From NCBI GenBank assembly GCA_964523295.1, contig CAZGAH010000022.1:1-54344 (forward strand): 54,344 nucleotides of DNA. The letters run 5' to 3'. Positions 37,007-46,469 of the stretch are shown here, piece after piece; positions within the stretch are counted from its first letter, which is position 1; every line of letters starts with the position of its first letter. A model generated the notes under the pieces. It had not been told where the DNA came from. It ran no database searches and saw only the letters and a list, made by a program, of their open reading frames with translations. The DNA comes from CAZGAH01 sp964523295 (GTDB lineage Bacteria > Desulfobacterota > Desulfovibrionia > Desulfovibrionales > Desulfovibrionaceae). The position numbers and the translations under genes were made by a program.

Positions 37007-37048
37007 AGGCTGCGGAAGATCCGCTGGCCGGGCGCAGGGCAGGGGGGA

Positions 37049-37702
37049 TTACGGCGAGACGTCCCAGAGGTAGCTCAATCTGCCTTTTACCGGCCAGACC
37101 ATGCACTTCTGGTTGACGTCGGCAATGCCGGGCACGCCGTTGTGCAGGTACATGTACCAGGCCGTGCTGTCGCCGCGGCGGGTGCTGGTCCAGAAATAGA
37201 GAGGAATGACGCTGACGAAGGGGTCGTTCTCGGTCCATTTGCCCGTGCCTTTGGTATTGGTCAGGGCAGGGTTGAAGTACTTGATGGCCGGCAGGCTCAT
37301 GGCCTCGCGGATGGTGGGCAGCCGCCAGTCCCCGGGATTGGAGCCGTCGCGCAGGACCACATCGCCGCAGACCCGGCCTGTGGCCAGTCTGGCCGTCTCG
37401 GCCAGGGCCTCGGAAAGGGTTTTTTCTCCAAGGCAGTTTGCGTGCTTGAGCCAGATCAGGCCGGTCTGATAGTCGGTCACGGTGCCGTCGCCGTTATCCG
37501 AAAAGCGCGGCCCTTCGGGTTCCATTCCGCGCGGCGTGGCCGGCAGGGGCAGGGGGCCGTGACTGGGCGTGGCGGCATCCGATACCGGTGCCGCTGCCTT
37601 GGCCGGTCCGGTGCCGCCAGGAAATACGGTCAGTACCAGTACCAGGACCATGACCAGCAAGTGGAACTGAAGAAGGGAAGGGGCTTTTCCAATGAACGCC
37701 AT
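37049..37702 (-). CDS. Exported DUF1566 (Lcl C-terminal domain) protein
   Basis: 217 residues. A hydrophobic N-terminal segment (about residues 12-37, LLVMVLVLVLTVFPGG) acts as a signal peptide or anchor, followed by a Pro-rich linker. The domain signature is clear: RFSDNGDGTVTDYQTGLIW, then LKHANC, GDWRLPTIREAMSL, YFWTSTRRGD and VWPVKGRL. Such domains occur in secreted or surface proteins such as the Legionella collagen-like adhesin and may bind glycans. It lies 4 bases after the SnoaL-like gene, probably co-transcribed. Confidence 0.85.
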   Translation of the reverse strand: MAFIGKAPSLLQFHLLVMVLVLVLTVFPGGTGPAKAAAPVSDAATPSHGPLPLPATPRGMEPEGPRFSDNGDGTVTDYQTGLIWLKHANCLGEKTLSEALAETARLATGRVCGDVVLRDGSNPGDWRLPTIREAMSLPAIKYFNPALTNTKGTGKWTENDPFVSVIPLYFWTSTRRGDSTAWYMYLHNGVPGIADVNQKCMVWPVKGRLSYLWDVSP

Positions 37703-37706
37703 GGGT

Positions 37707-38081
37707 TCAGGCCCGCTCCTTCATCAGATCGAAGTGGATGACAATCTGCTGTACTTTTCCGGAATCATTGAGAAAAAGCACCTCTGATACCCGGCGCCCG
37801 AACAGTGATTTGAAGTAAATCGTCAGGCTGTCGACTCCGGCGAGGATATTGATGATTTCAAACTGCTGCCGGGGCAGTTTTTCGATTGTCTGCTCCCAGT
37901 AGGCGCGGATACGTTCCTGTCCCTCGAGTCTTCCTGATTCGTCGTGCCTGCTCAGGGCAATGAGCGGGCTGACCAGGATCAGATCGTCCGAGCAGTGCCC
38001 CAGCAGCGCTTCCAAATCCCGGGCGTTCCAGGCGTCGATCCATTCCGAAGCAAATCTGGCTGCCTCGTCGGCATTGAACAT
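37707..38081 (-). CDS. SnoaL-like/NTF2-fold protein
   Basis: 124 residues. The opening helix and strand (FASEWIDAWNARDLEALLG, HCSDDLILVSP) and the RIRAYWEQTIEKLP segment are typical of the NTF2-like cone fold. Members include polyketide cyclases, isomerases and many small binding proteins. No catalytic residues can be assigned. It is followed 4 bases later by the DUF1566 protein gene. Confidence 0.8.
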   Translation of the reverse strand: MFNADEAARFASEWIDAWNARDLEALLGHCSDDLILVSPLIALSRHDESGRLEGQERIRAYWEQTIEKLPRQQFEIINILAGVDSLTIYFKSLFGRRVSEVLFLNDSGKVQQIVIHFDLMKERA

Positions 38082-38136
38082 CCCCTGCTCCTTTGCGCTT
38101 CCTGGCCGGAAGTGCTGTGGCGCCGTTGTCAGCGGG

Positions 38137-38559
38137 CTATTTTGGGTCGCGTTGTTGCAGCAGGTCGCGGATTTCCGTCAGCAGTTTCACCTCTTCGGGT
38201 TTTTCCGCGGGCTTGTCCTCCGACTTTTCCTCGCGTTTCATCAGGAAATTCATGCCCTTGATGAGCAGAAAAATGGCAAAGGCCACGATGATGAAGTCGA
38301 TGATGGTCTGCAGAAAGCGTCCGTAATTGAGCGTAACGGCCGCGACCGTCCCCTCCGCCTTCTTGAGCGTGATCGCCAGATTGCTGAAATCCACGCCACC
38401 TATGGCCAGGCCGATGGGCGGCATGATGACGTCGGTCACGGCCGAGGTCACGATTTTACTGAAGGCAACGCCGATGATGATACCCACGGCCATGTCGACC
38501 ACATTGCCGCGCATGGCGAATTTTTTGAATTCTTGAAAGAAGTCTTTCAGGAAAGTCAT
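38137..38559 (-). CDS. mscL: Large-conductance mechanosensitive channel MscL
   Basis: 140 residues. It opens as an emergency valve on hypo-osmotic shock. The amphipathic N-terminal helix (FFQEFKKFAMRGNVVDMAV), the first pore helix (GIIIGVAFSKIVTSAVTDVI), the periplasmic loop and the second helix (IIDFIIVAFAIFLLIKGMN) match the family. A charged C-terminal helix follows (VKLLTEIRDLLQQ). It forms a homopentamer in the inner membrane. Confidence 0.96.
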   Translation of the reverse strand: MTFLKDFFQEFKKFAMRGNVVDMAVGIIIGVAFSKIVTSAVTDVIMPPIGLAIGGVDFSNLAITLKKAEGTVAAVTLNYGRFLQTIIDFIIVAFAIFLLIKGMNFLMKREEKSEDKPAEKPEEVKLLTEIRDLLQQRDPK

Positions 38560-38606
38560 TTTGTCACCCCCCGGGAAAGATTTGCCGACGCTGTCGGGAT
38601 AACGGG

Positions 38607-39113
38607 CTATTCGAACCGCCGGGCCGAGATGATGAAGACTTCCTCGGCCGGCAATTCGTCGAACCCGCTCCGCGCCTTGATCACCTTCCAGTTGATCTTC
38701 TTGACTACGTCCATTCCTTCGACAACGCGCCCGAATACCGCGTACCCGTAGCCTTCGTCGCTGTCGTCGCGATGATCCAGAAATACATTGTCCGCGGCGT
38801 TGATAAAGAATTCGTCGCTTGCCGAATCCCGTTCAGGCGCGCGGGCCATGGCCAGAGTGCCTGCGGTATTCGAAAGCCCGTTGTACGCCTCGTTGACAAT
38901 GCAGGGCCTGGCCGGCTTTTTGGCCAGGGCGCGATCGTAGCCTCCGCCCTGGTTCACGAAGCCGCGGACCACCCTGTGAAACACGGTGCCCTCGTAGTGC
39001 TTGTCGTCCACGTAGCGCAGAAAGTTTTCTACCGTCACCGGCGCCTGCTCGGGGAAAAGCTCCACAAGGATATCGCCGACATTGGTTTCCAACAGTACGT
39101 ACGGATTCTCCAT
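38607..39113 (-). CDS. ppiB: Cytosolic cyclophilin-type peptidyl-prolyl isomerase
   Basis: 168 residues, no signal peptide. The active-site segments are visible: YEGTVFHRVVRGFVNQGGG with the catalytic arginine, NTAGTLAMARAPERDSASDE, FFINAADNVFLDHRDD and YAVFGRVVEGMDVVKKI. It accelerates cis-trans isomerisation of Xaa-Pro bonds. The start ATG 39113 follows AGGAGGAG. It lies 47 bases upstream of mscL on the same strand. Confidence 0.94.
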   Translation of the reverse strand: MENPYVLLETNVGDILVELFPEQAPVTVENFLRYVDDKHYEGTVFHRVVRGFVNQGGGYDRALAKKPARPCIVNEAYNGLSNTAGTLAMARAPERDSASDEFFINAADNVFLDHRDDSDEGYGYAVFGRVVEGMDVVKKINWKVIKARSGFDELPAEEVFIISARRFE

Positions 39114-39507
39114 GAACTCCTCCTGATCCGGCAGTGGGCTTTGTACCCGATGTTTTGATCAATCATAAAAGATATGCTGCCGCCGGGCAATACCTGCCGG
39201 GAAAGGGGCCAGGGACATTTTATCTGCTTTTGTCGGCAACTCGGCATCGCCGATGCTTCGGCTCGTGTTACTCAGAGGATCACGCGGCGTGCCGCTTGGT
39301 AGTCCTTGTCGGCGCCGCAGTTCAATCCACAAGCAGATAGTACCTGTTAATTCTCGCCATTGTTTGTAACCATAGCACTTCTTCGAATTGAACTCACATT
39401 GCAGATGTTGATTTTTAACAAAATTATTATATTTTTAAAATTATCTATTTCAAAATAATTTCTCTACTTAGCCACATCGACTCTGCCCTGGCATCCGACT
39501 ACCGTCA
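39114..39507. other. Intergenic, no gene seen
   Basis: About 390 bases passing from GC-rich to AT-rich sequence. It contains the promoter region of the cyclophilin gene at its left end. No other element could be supported. Confidence 0.45.
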
Positions 39508-40107
39508 TCAATGACTCGATAGAAATATAATAACTACATAGAAAATATTATTTTGATCGAACGAAAAAGTCATTTGCCTGCACCACGATTTCAAACCAAT
39601 CTCTTCGCATAATCCGTGTTTCACTGCGAGAGCACGCATTGCAAATGGCATATTGCGCAACGTTGTCATGGTCCAGGCGCCAATTTTCTTTGAGATTCTA
39701 CACGCATCTTTTCCATAGCATACGTCACGCAATAAGTGCATGCCATTTTCTATTTCCGCCCAATGGGCTCTGATTATTACTAGCATTTACTCATCAGTTG
39801 TATTGTTACGTTGAAGGCTAGAGATGTAATGCAAAAATTATGTATTTGTATTGTGTTTGGCTTTTGTTATGTTGTTCTTCGTTTTCTTTGAATTCTCATT
39901 ATAATATTTTGATTTATTCTCAATATTTACATCGCTCAAACGCGGATCAAATTCATGACATTCACGTTTTACGGATACTACTTGCGCTGCGCTGGGAAAA
40001 TCATTTGCATCGACGTTAGCGCGTATAATTCCCCGGCGTTCCATTCTCCAATGTTCTATTTCCCACTTGTTCATCACTTCTGGGGGGGAAGCCTCTTGCG
40101 GAAGCAA
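39508..40107 (-). pseudogene. Decayed ISAs1-type transposase
   Basis: Two minus-strand fragments in the expected order. The upstream one (40107-39838) contains EIEHWRMERRGIIRANVDA and FPSAAQVVSVKREC, matching the ISAs1 pattern of a GHGRIE-R motif followed by FPG and a V-ER- strand. The downstream one (39786-39508) contains VIIRAHWAEIENGMHLLRDV, CYGKDACRI and TTLRNMPFAMRAL, matching the family C-terminus (I-HWGIEN-LHWVLDV, the D-R and LR segments). The sequence between them and the N-terminal part are lost. Confidence 0.7.
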
Positions 40108-40312
40108 GAGGCGTGCATATTCAGAAACACCGCTCTGGTTTCCCTTTAGTCCAAATACATAATCACTATTATAACTCTATGTATAAGGCTTTGCACTTTT
40201 TTATGAAAATGCAATGAGTCAGCAGTATATATTGTTCCTGGCAATGGAGATGAGTTTTTAACAAGCTCTGACAAGGCTGGTATCTCGTTGCTGTTTGTGT
40301 TAATTCAATGAG

Positions 40313-40915
40313 AAATCTCCCGGATTTGCCGGGGGACCGACAAAGTTTGACTTATGCGGGAATAAGCTGAAGCCTCCCCCAGTGAGCTGCTCAAGGTGAG
40401 CACAGGAGAGGCTTCAATGAATAGCAAATCTAGCCTATGCCACACGAGGTGGGACTGCAAGTACCATATTGTCTGGATTCCCAAATATCGTCGGAAGGTT
40501 CCGTTCGGTAACATCCGGACATACTTGGGAGATGTCTTCTATAAGTTGGAAAGACAACGTGAAAGCGAAATATTTGAGGGGCACATTTTCAAGATCATGT
40601 TCATATGTACATAGTAATACCGCCAAAGTATTTTGTAGCGCAAGTTGTTGGCTTCATAAAAAAGAAAAAGTGCTGTCCATATAACCAGAGAAGTGTAGGA
40701 CAGAACAAGAGGATACGCCGGTCAGATCTTCTGGGCGCGTGGATATTTCGTTTCAACCGTTGGTCGAGACGAAAAAGTGATTCGCGAATACATCCGTAAG
40801 CAAGAGCAGGAAGACAAGCGAATCGATCAGTTGAAATTCCGCCTTTAGGCAGTTCTTAAAGCCGCTTTGAGCGGCTCACAAACTCAACCCCCCGGCTTGG
40901 CCGGGGGGGGTAAGA
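40313..40915 (+). mobile_element. Decayed IS200-type element with frameshifted tnpA
   Basis: From ATG 40417 the N-terminus of IS200 TnpA is excellent (HTRWDCKYHIVWIPKYRRKV). A frameshift near 40590 shifts to DHVHMYIVIPPKYFVAQVVG, with the HUH pair intact. Another near 40670 leads to SAVHITREV, and the C-terminus is YFVSTVGRDEKVIREYIRKQ ending IDQLKFRL at 40849. The left-end stem CCCGGATTTGCCGGG (about 40319-40333) and right-end stem CCCCCCGGC/GCCGGGGGG (40888-40908) fit the subterminal hairpins of the family. The transposase is inactive, but the ends might still be mobilised in trans. Confidence 0.8.
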
Positions 40916-40920
40916 CTCAT

Positions 40921-41466
40921 GTCTTCGCAGGTGAAATGCCCCTGCAGCCGACACACGCCGTTTTCGTTCTAATCGTAAAACGTAGCCTGACAGGCGTTAA
41001 GGCTCATCCTGAGACAGCCCAACAGTGAACGTGTATTACGAACAAACTCGCGCATATTATGTGTATCGATTGATGTTGCCGCATCAGATCCTGGGAAAGT
41101 TGATATTTAGGAATCAAAATAGCAAGAACCTCAATTTTTTATATTTTAAGCATGGCACTTTTTGAAATAAATATAGCTCCGTTTCACGTGTACTGTGTTC
41201 CAAGTCGCCATGACCGGCGGACACCCTGATGCATGAACCGGGCATATGCTGATCTATTCGTTGGTCGGCAATTCGCGATCTACGGAGCGTAGAATTGTGT
41301 TTACTGGTAAAGGGAGTCCTGCAATTCTTGTAGCTGCTTGTCCTGGCTTCAACGTGACCGGGAGCAGGAGTGCTTATGCACGATTCAAAAAAAGCTATGG
41401 ACAGTACGACCGAATCAAGGTAACATCCAAGGAGCAGAAAAACAGGTTCAAGGGGAAGCACTCCGA
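40921..41466. other. Intergenic, no gene seen
   Basis: About 545 bases between the IS200 relic and the CheY-like gene. Short open frames on both strands have no family resemblance. The promoter of the CheY-like gene should lie here but was not identified. Confidence 0.45.
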
Positions 41467-41844
41467 ATGCCAAATGCAGTGATTGTCGTCGTGGAAGACG
41501 ACTGGGCCAACCAGCAGCTGTTTCAGATACTGCTCGAAGATTTCAACTATGTCGTGCTTGCCGCGGCCAATGGCCAGGAGCTGCTCGACATTCTCGAATC
41601 CCGGGACGTGGATCTGATCATTATGGACATTGCCATGCCGGTCATGAGCGGGCTCGAGGCGACCAAACGTATTCGCAGCATGGTCGACGCCAAGGCGGCG
41701 ATTCCGATCATTGCCGTCTCCGCGCATTCCAGCCGTGACGACCGTCAGGTGTTCGAAGCGGCCGGCGTCAATGCCTTTTTCTCCAAACCCATTGCCATAC
41801 CGCAACTGTTGAAGACGGTGGGTCAGCTCCTGCTGAAGCCGTGA
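41467..41844 (+). CDS. Single-domain CheY-like response regulator
   Basis: 125 residues from ATG 41467, with AGGGGAAG upstream; the frame opens earlier but that part shows no homology. The whole protein is one receiver domain: the acidic pocket in VVVEDDWANQQ, phospho-acceptor in LIIMDIAMPVMSGLEAT, the conserved Thr/Ser position in AVSAHSS and Lys in FFSKPIA. There is no output domain, so it acts through protein contacts or phosphotransfer. No kinase is adjacent. The sequence resembles receivers of hybrid kinases and phosphorelays more than chemotaxis CheY. Confidence 0.88.
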   Translation: MPNAVIVVVEDDWANQQLFQILLEDFNYVVLAAANGQELLDILESRDVDLIIMDIAMPVMSGLEATKRIRSMVDAKAAIPIIAVSAHSSRDDRQVFEAAGVNAFFSKPIAIPQLLKTVGQLLLKP

Positions 41845-41915
41845 TGCGTTGACGGGGCTTCATCTCCTGCCCAGGGCGCGGTCATGCAATTGTACTCGGA
41901 CATCGACGCGGCATC

Positions 41916-42227
41916 ATGAAGAGCGCTAAGTCCACGTGCATTCTACTGCTGGGCATTCTCACCCTGTTCTTTTCCGCCTTGTTTCCGCCCTGGGACATCT
42001 TTACTCGCACGCCTGGCGGCGTGACGGAACTACCTTACGGCTATTCCTTTCTGTTCACCACGCCCCAGCCTGAAGGGTCGAACATTCTCATCAAGATCAC
42101 GTTCTCCAGGCTGTTCGGGGACTGGCTCGTGCTGTTTGCGGGCTTCGGCCTGGCGCTATGGATCGAAAGCCGGCTCTCCCCATCTCCTCCGCGGCGTCCC
42201 GCGCCTGAGCCATCCGAAAAGGACTGA
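41916..42227 (+). CDS. Small membrane protein of unknown function
   Basis: 103 residues with two probable membrane helices (about residues 8-26 and 68-84) separated by a loop rich in aromatic residues (ELPYGYSFLFTTP), and a proline-rich tail. No family was recognised. The ribosome-binding site is weak. Composition matches the neighbouring core genes, which supports it as real. It lies 71 bases after the CheY-like gene and converges with the HEAT-repeat gene. Confidence 0.55.
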   Translation: MKSAKSTCILLLGILTLFFSALFPPWDIFTRTPGGVTELPYGYSFLFTTPQPEGSNILIKITFSRLFGDWLVLFAGFGLALWIESRLSPSPPRRPAPEPSEKD

Positions 42228-42260
42228 CCGCTGCTACGGCCTGACGGCCTGGCGCGATGG

Positions 42261-44687
42261 TTATGGCGTCTTTGCCTTCGGAGCGGGCTGTCCGCTTCCG
42301 GACTTCGACGCGGCCCCCTGCGTGGCGGGCTTTGCTGTCGGCGTTGATGTGGATTTCGCCCCCGAGGACGCGTCCGGCGAGGCCTTCGCGTCGGCAGCCT
42401 TTCCCTGGGTCTTCGAAGAAGCAGGGGCCGCGGCGCCGTCCTTCTTTGTCGTGGAGGCCGGAGCCTTGCCCGGAGTTGTTGCTTTGCCCCCGGTTGCGGA
42501 CTTGCCCGTCGACGGGGTCGGTCCGGCTGGGGCCTTGCCCTGTGCCGGGGTATCGCGTTTTCCCTCGCCGGCTTTTTGCGCCGGGTCTTTTGTCACCGTC
42601 TGGCCCTGGGTCTTGGCCTTGGGGTCCGCGGGCCTGGCCTGAGACGTGCCTGAGGGGCGGGTCGGGCCGGTCGCACGTTTTCCGTTCGTTGTCGGCGCTG
42701 AACGCGGCAAGGCGCTGACCGCCGCGGGATCGATGCGTTCCAGCGCGAAAAGCAGGGCCTCGCGGCCGGCAGGGTCTTTTTCCATGCTCCGGACCAGGGC
42801 GGGCACGGCATCGACGGCCAGAGGCCCGATGCGGCCCAGGGTTATGGCTGCTGTTCGTCGCACGCCGGCGTCTTTGTCCTCCAGCGAGCGGATCAAGGCC
42901 GGAATCGCCTCACGGGCGGCAGGCCCGAGCGCTCCCAGGCCAGCGGCAGCGCTTTTTCGGAGCGCGAGATTCTGCGCGCCAAGGGCCTGGATGAGCGCAG
43001 CGACGCCGTCGGGACCCGTCCGGCCGAGGGCGACGGCAGCGGCTTCGCGCAGCGCATCGTCGGGCGTGCGCTCGAACGTGGCGTACAGCGTTGGGAGCGC
43101 CTGCCGGGCATCCGGGCCGACATAGCCCAGGGCCTGGGCCGCGCTTCGGCGTACGCTCGATTCGGGATCCTGCAGCGCGTCGGTCAGGGCCGGGACGGCG
43201 TCTTTGGCCTCGGGGCCGGCCATTCCCAGGGCGGTCGCGGCCAGCGTACGCATATCGGCGCGCTGGTGCCGCAAGGTGCGGACAAGGGCTTCTGCTCCCG
43301 GCTTGCCGATCTTGCCCAGGGCATAGGCGGCCATGGTGCGGACGACTTCATTGGAGTCCTGCAGGGCGTCGGTCAATGCCGGAACGGCCGGGCTGGCTGC
43401 CTTGCCGATTTCTCCCAAGGCGTCGGCGGCGTTCCAGCGCACGGCAGCGCTGCGGTCTTCCAGGGCGTCGATCAGCGCCGGCACGGCCTCTTCAGCCCGG
43501 GGGCCGCACCGGCCCAGCGCCTCGGCCGCCTTTTCGCGTACCGCCTCGTCGCTGTTCCCCAGCGCCTTGATGAGCGCCGAGGCCGCAGCTTCGCCGATTC
43601 GGCCGAGCGAATAGGCTGCGTAGATGCGAACGGACTTCTCCTTGGCATCCAGGGCGTTGATCAGGGCGGGCACGGCCGGAGCGCCGATGCCGGCCAGGGC
43701 GATGGAGGCGGCATTGCCCAGCTCGGGGTTGCGCTCGCTCAACATGTCCAGGAGCATTGGCACCGCTGATTCCGCCGTGGGGCCGATTCTGCCCAGGGCG
43801 AAGGCCGCATGTTCGCGGGTGCGCAGATCCGTCCCGATCATACGGGACGAAAGCCAGGCCACCGCGGGCTCGCCGATCTGTCGCAAACCGGCCGCTGCCT
43901 GTTTCTGGGCCGCCTCGTCCCCGCCAAGCCGGTTGACCAGGGCCACGAAGGCTGGCTCGCCGATGCGCCCCAGCGCGTAGGCGACGGAGAGCCGGACGAA
44001 TTCATCGTCGTCGCCCAGGGCCTCGAGCAGAGCGGGCAAGGCGGGCAGCGCGGACGGCCCCCACCCGGCCAGGGCGGTCGCTGCGCTCTGGCGTACCTTG
44101 GGCTGCGCGTCGCGCAGGGCCGTCTGCAAGCCTTCGAGCGCCAGCGGATGCCCGACCGACAGCTTGCCCAGCGCACCGGCGACGGCAATGCGTACGTCGA
44201 GATTCTCATCCCGCAACACGCGCAACAGCTCGGCAATGGTCTCCAATGCCCCGGGGCCGATCCGTCCCAGGGATACGGCGGCCGCAGCCCGGACCTCGGG
44301 CGCGTCGTCGTAGAGCAGGCGGGACATGGTCAGAGCGTATGTTGCCGCCTTCGGCCCCAGGGAGCCCAACGCGCCGACCGCAGCGCTCCTCACCAGGGCG
44401 TCATCGTCGTTAAGCGCCGCGCTCAGGGCCGGCAGGGCCGGAACGGCAGCCTCCCCGAGTGCCCCCAAGGCGTCGGCAGCAGCCTTGCGCTCGGCCCAAT
44501 CCGTGCTGCCAAGCCTCGCCTGCAATGCCGCGACGTCCTGCGCTCCCGTTACCACGCCCGCGGCCGCAGCTCCGCCCGAACCGCCTTCCTGTGACGCGCT
44601 GTCCGGACCAGCAGCAAAGGCCGATATCGCGAAAAGGCTCAACGCAATAAGCGCGAATGCTTTCGTAGCGCGTAGAATGCATTTCAT
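42261..44687 (-). CDS. Exported HEAT-repeat (PBS-lyase-type) protein
   Basis: 808 residues from ATG 44687, where a signal peptide begins (ATKAFALIALSLFAISAFAA). By eye there are nineteen consecutive HEAT repeats of about 31 residues (residues ~50-645), each built as VPALI-AL-D-VR-AAA-ALG-IG-A. The last 160 residues are low complexity (Pro, Ala, Lys, Thr, Ser and Gly), with no domain. HEAT superhelices are protein-binding scaffolds. The export signal places this one in the periplasm or at the surface, which is less common. No partner is suggested by neighbours. Gene conversion among repeats is likely. Confidence 0.85.
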   Translation of the reverse strand: MKCILRATKAFALIALSLFAISAFAAGPDSASQEGGSGGAAAAGVVTGAQDVAALQARLGSTDWAERKAAADALGALGEAAVPALPALSAALNDDDALVRSAAVGALGSLGPKAATYALTMSRLLYDDAPEVRAAAAVSLGRIGPGALETIAELLRVLRDENLDVRIAVAGALGKLSVGHPLALEGLQTALRDAQPKVRQSAATALAGWGPSALPALPALLEALGDDDEFVRLSVAYALGRIGEPAFVALVNRLGGDEAAQKQAAAGLRQIGEPAVAWLSSRMIGTDLRTREHAAFALGRIGPTAESAVPMLLDMLSERNPELGNAASIALAGIGAPAVPALINALDAKEKSVRIYAAYSLGRIGEAAASALIKALGNSDEAVREKAAEALGRCGPRAEEAVPALIDALEDRSAAVRWNAADALGEIGKAASPAVPALTDALQDSNEVVRTMAAYALGKIGKPGAEALVRTLRHQRADMRTLAATALGMAGPEAKDAVPALTDALQDPESSVRRSAAQALGYVGPDARQALPTLYATFERTPDDALREAAAVALGRTGPDGVAALIQALGAQNLALRKSAAAGLGALGPAAREAIPALIRSLEDKDAGVRRTAAITLGRIGPLAVDAVPALVRSMEKDPAGREALLFALERIDPAAVSALPRSAPTTNGKRATGPTRPSGTSQARPADPKAKTQGQTVTKDPAQKAGEGKRDTPAQGKAPAGPTPSTGKSATGGKATTPGKAPASTTKKDGAAAPASSKTQGKAADAKASPDASSGAKSTSTPTAKPATQGAASKSGSGQPAPKAKTP

Positions 44688-45177
44688 ACAAAGCCTCTGG
44701 AGTACGCTGTGGTTACCCACTACGCTCGGGTCCGCTGCGTGTCCGCACAACGCGCAGGCTAAATAACCCTGTATCCCTATGGCGTCACTATTTCAACCAT
44801 AAAGGACGAAATGGCCATGCCCTGACCCGACGCCGCACAACCCCCGTGGGCATGGCGACATTGCCGACAATCCGCTCCCCGCCTGTGTTGCCGGCTTGCT
44901 TGCTTCCCCTGTCGCGTGGCGATATGCTGCCTTCTTGCACGCGAATAGTTCGCGTGATGCACTGTTTTCGGCGATAATGGGGGGAGCCATTCGCGATTTA
45001 TTGTTGATGAAAAATGAACAAATCTCGATCTGTGATCAGGATTGCATCGATCTTAGCCCGTTTTAGTCAGAACGCCATGATCATATCCTTTTCTCGCGGG
45101 CTTGACAATATAACAAGAGCAGGGCTGTCTGATGTGAATGGGTATGCCTTTCTCAAGAAATAGTGCATGGAGGCATA
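44688..45177. other. Divergent intergenic region with a 19-base palindrome
   Basis: About 490 bases between the divergent HEAT-repeat and amidohydrolase genes. CACGCGAA-TAG-TTCGCGTG at 44938-44956 is a perfect 8-bp inverted repeat with a 3-base spacer, typical of a dimeric regulator site. A TTGACA-like hexamer lies near 45101. No gene was seen. Confidence 0.5.
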
Positions 45178-46404
45178 ATGAAAACAGCTGTCCGGAATGG
45201 TCGGGTTCTCGACGTACATACGGGAACGTTTGCCGAGAAAACCATCGTCATCGAGGGCGATACGATCAGCGCGTTGCTGGGGCCTTCACTTCCCCCTGGC
45301 GACGACTGCGTCATCATCGACGCACAGGGCGCCTGCATCCTGCCTGGATTGATCGACGCGCACGTTCATGTGACATCGGCCACGGTCGATCTGGCCACGC
45401 CGCAGCTACCCATCACCTACGCAACCTGCTGCGCCGCGCGTCATCTCAAGGAAGCGTTGCACCGAGGCTTCACGACGCTGCGCGATGCCGGTGGCGCGGA
45501 CTTCGGTCTGGCCATGGCCGTAGATGAGGACGTGGTGGAGGGGTCGCGTCTGTTCTATTGCGGGCGGGCATTGAGCCAGACGGGCGGGCACGGGGATTTT
45601 CGGGCCATGACCTATGACGGCGAATACGGGGCGCCCATGCAATCGGCGGCGTCCACGCTCGGGCAAGTCGTCGACGGGGTCACGGAGGTGCGCCGCGCGT
45701 GCAGGGCCGAGTTGCGAAAAGGTGCCTCGTTCATCAAGATCATGGCCTCGGGCGGCGTCGCGTCACTCGGAGACAAGATCACGGACACGCAGTTTTCGCA
45801 CGAAGAGCTGGCCGCGATTGTGGAGGAGGCGAGATCCAGGAGCGTCTATGCTGCCGCGCACGCCTATTCGCCGAAGGCTATTCAGATTTGTCTGCAGCAC
45901 GGGGTGACGTCCGTCGAGCACGGAAATCTGCTCGACGACGAAACAGCGATCATGATGCACGAAAAGGGCGCCTTTTTGATTCCGACGGTTATCACCTACG
46001 ACGCCTTGTCTCGACGGGGAGCGGCGTTCGGTTTCCCTGCGGAAAGCATCGCCAAACTGGCGTTCGTACGGGAACAGGCGCTCGATGCCATAGTCACGGC
46101 CAGGAAACACCAGGTCCGCGTGGGATTCGGAACCGACCTGCTGGGGACGCTCTGGGAGGAGCAGTCCGGCGAATTCCTGATCCGCTCGTCCATCGAGCGG
46201 CCGATCGATACAATCCGTTCCGCGACGCTCATCAATGCCGAACTCATCAACGCAAAGGGCAGGCTCGGCGAACTGTCTCCCCATGCCTGGGCCGATCTTC
46301 TGATTGTCGCCGGGAATCCCGTCGACGACATCGCCCTGCTCGTGGACCCGAACAATATCAAACTGATCATGAAGGCAGGCAAGGTGTATAAGAATACCCT
46401 CTGA
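45178..46404 (+). CDS. Metal-dependent amidohydrolase family protein
   Basis: 408 residues from ATG 45178, behind GGAGG. It belongs to the amidohydrolase (TIM-barrel) superfamily, in the group of imidazolonepropionase and Xaa-Pro dipeptidase-like hydrolases. Metal-site motifs: LPGLIDAHVHVTSA (HxH), GASFIKIMASGGV (the Lys usually carboxylated), AAHAYSPKAI and TSVEHGNLLD (two histidines) and GFGTDLLG (the aspartate). N- and C-terminal strands form the small composite beta domain (RNGRVLDVHTGTFAEKTIV; later ADLLIVAGNPVDDI). Substrate cannot be predicted. No signal peptide. Confidence 0.9.
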   Translation: MKTAVRNGRVLDVHTGTFAEKTIVIEGDTISALLGPSLPPGDDCVIIDAQGACILPGLIDAHVHVTSATVDLATPQLPITYATCCAARHLKEALHRGFTTLRDAGGADFGLAMAVDEDVVEGSRLFYCGRALSQTGGHGDFRAMTYDGEYGAPMQSAASTLGQVVDGVTEVRRACRAELRKGASFIKIMASGGVASLGDKITDTQFSHEELAAIVEEARSRSVYAAAHAYSPKAIQICLQHGVTSVEHGNLLDDETAIMMHEKGAFLIPTVITYDALSRRGAAFGFPAESIAKLAFVREQALDAIVTARKHQVRVGFGTDLLGTLWEEQSGEFLIRSSIERPIDTIRSATLINAELINAKGRLGELSPHAWADLLIVAGNPVDDIALLVDPNNIKLIMKAGKVYKNTL

Positions 46405-46469
46405 TACGTGATACCCCGCCCTCGACGATCGCGTGGCAGGGATTGACAGGACGCAGGAGCGGTATTAAA

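Noticed and set aside
41246..41482. 78-codon frame just before the CheY-like gene
   Set aside because: It overlaps the CheY start in another frame and lacks homology.
42261..44687. Regularly spaced repeats that might be a CRISPR array
   Set aside because: The ~93-base period is the codon period of HEAT repeats; repeats are diverged, in frame and without spacers.
46430..46450. Sigma-54 promoter upstream of the DUF134-NifX gene (TGGCAGGGATTGACA)
   Set aside because: The GG and GC elements are not ten bases apart, so the -24/-12 geometry fails.
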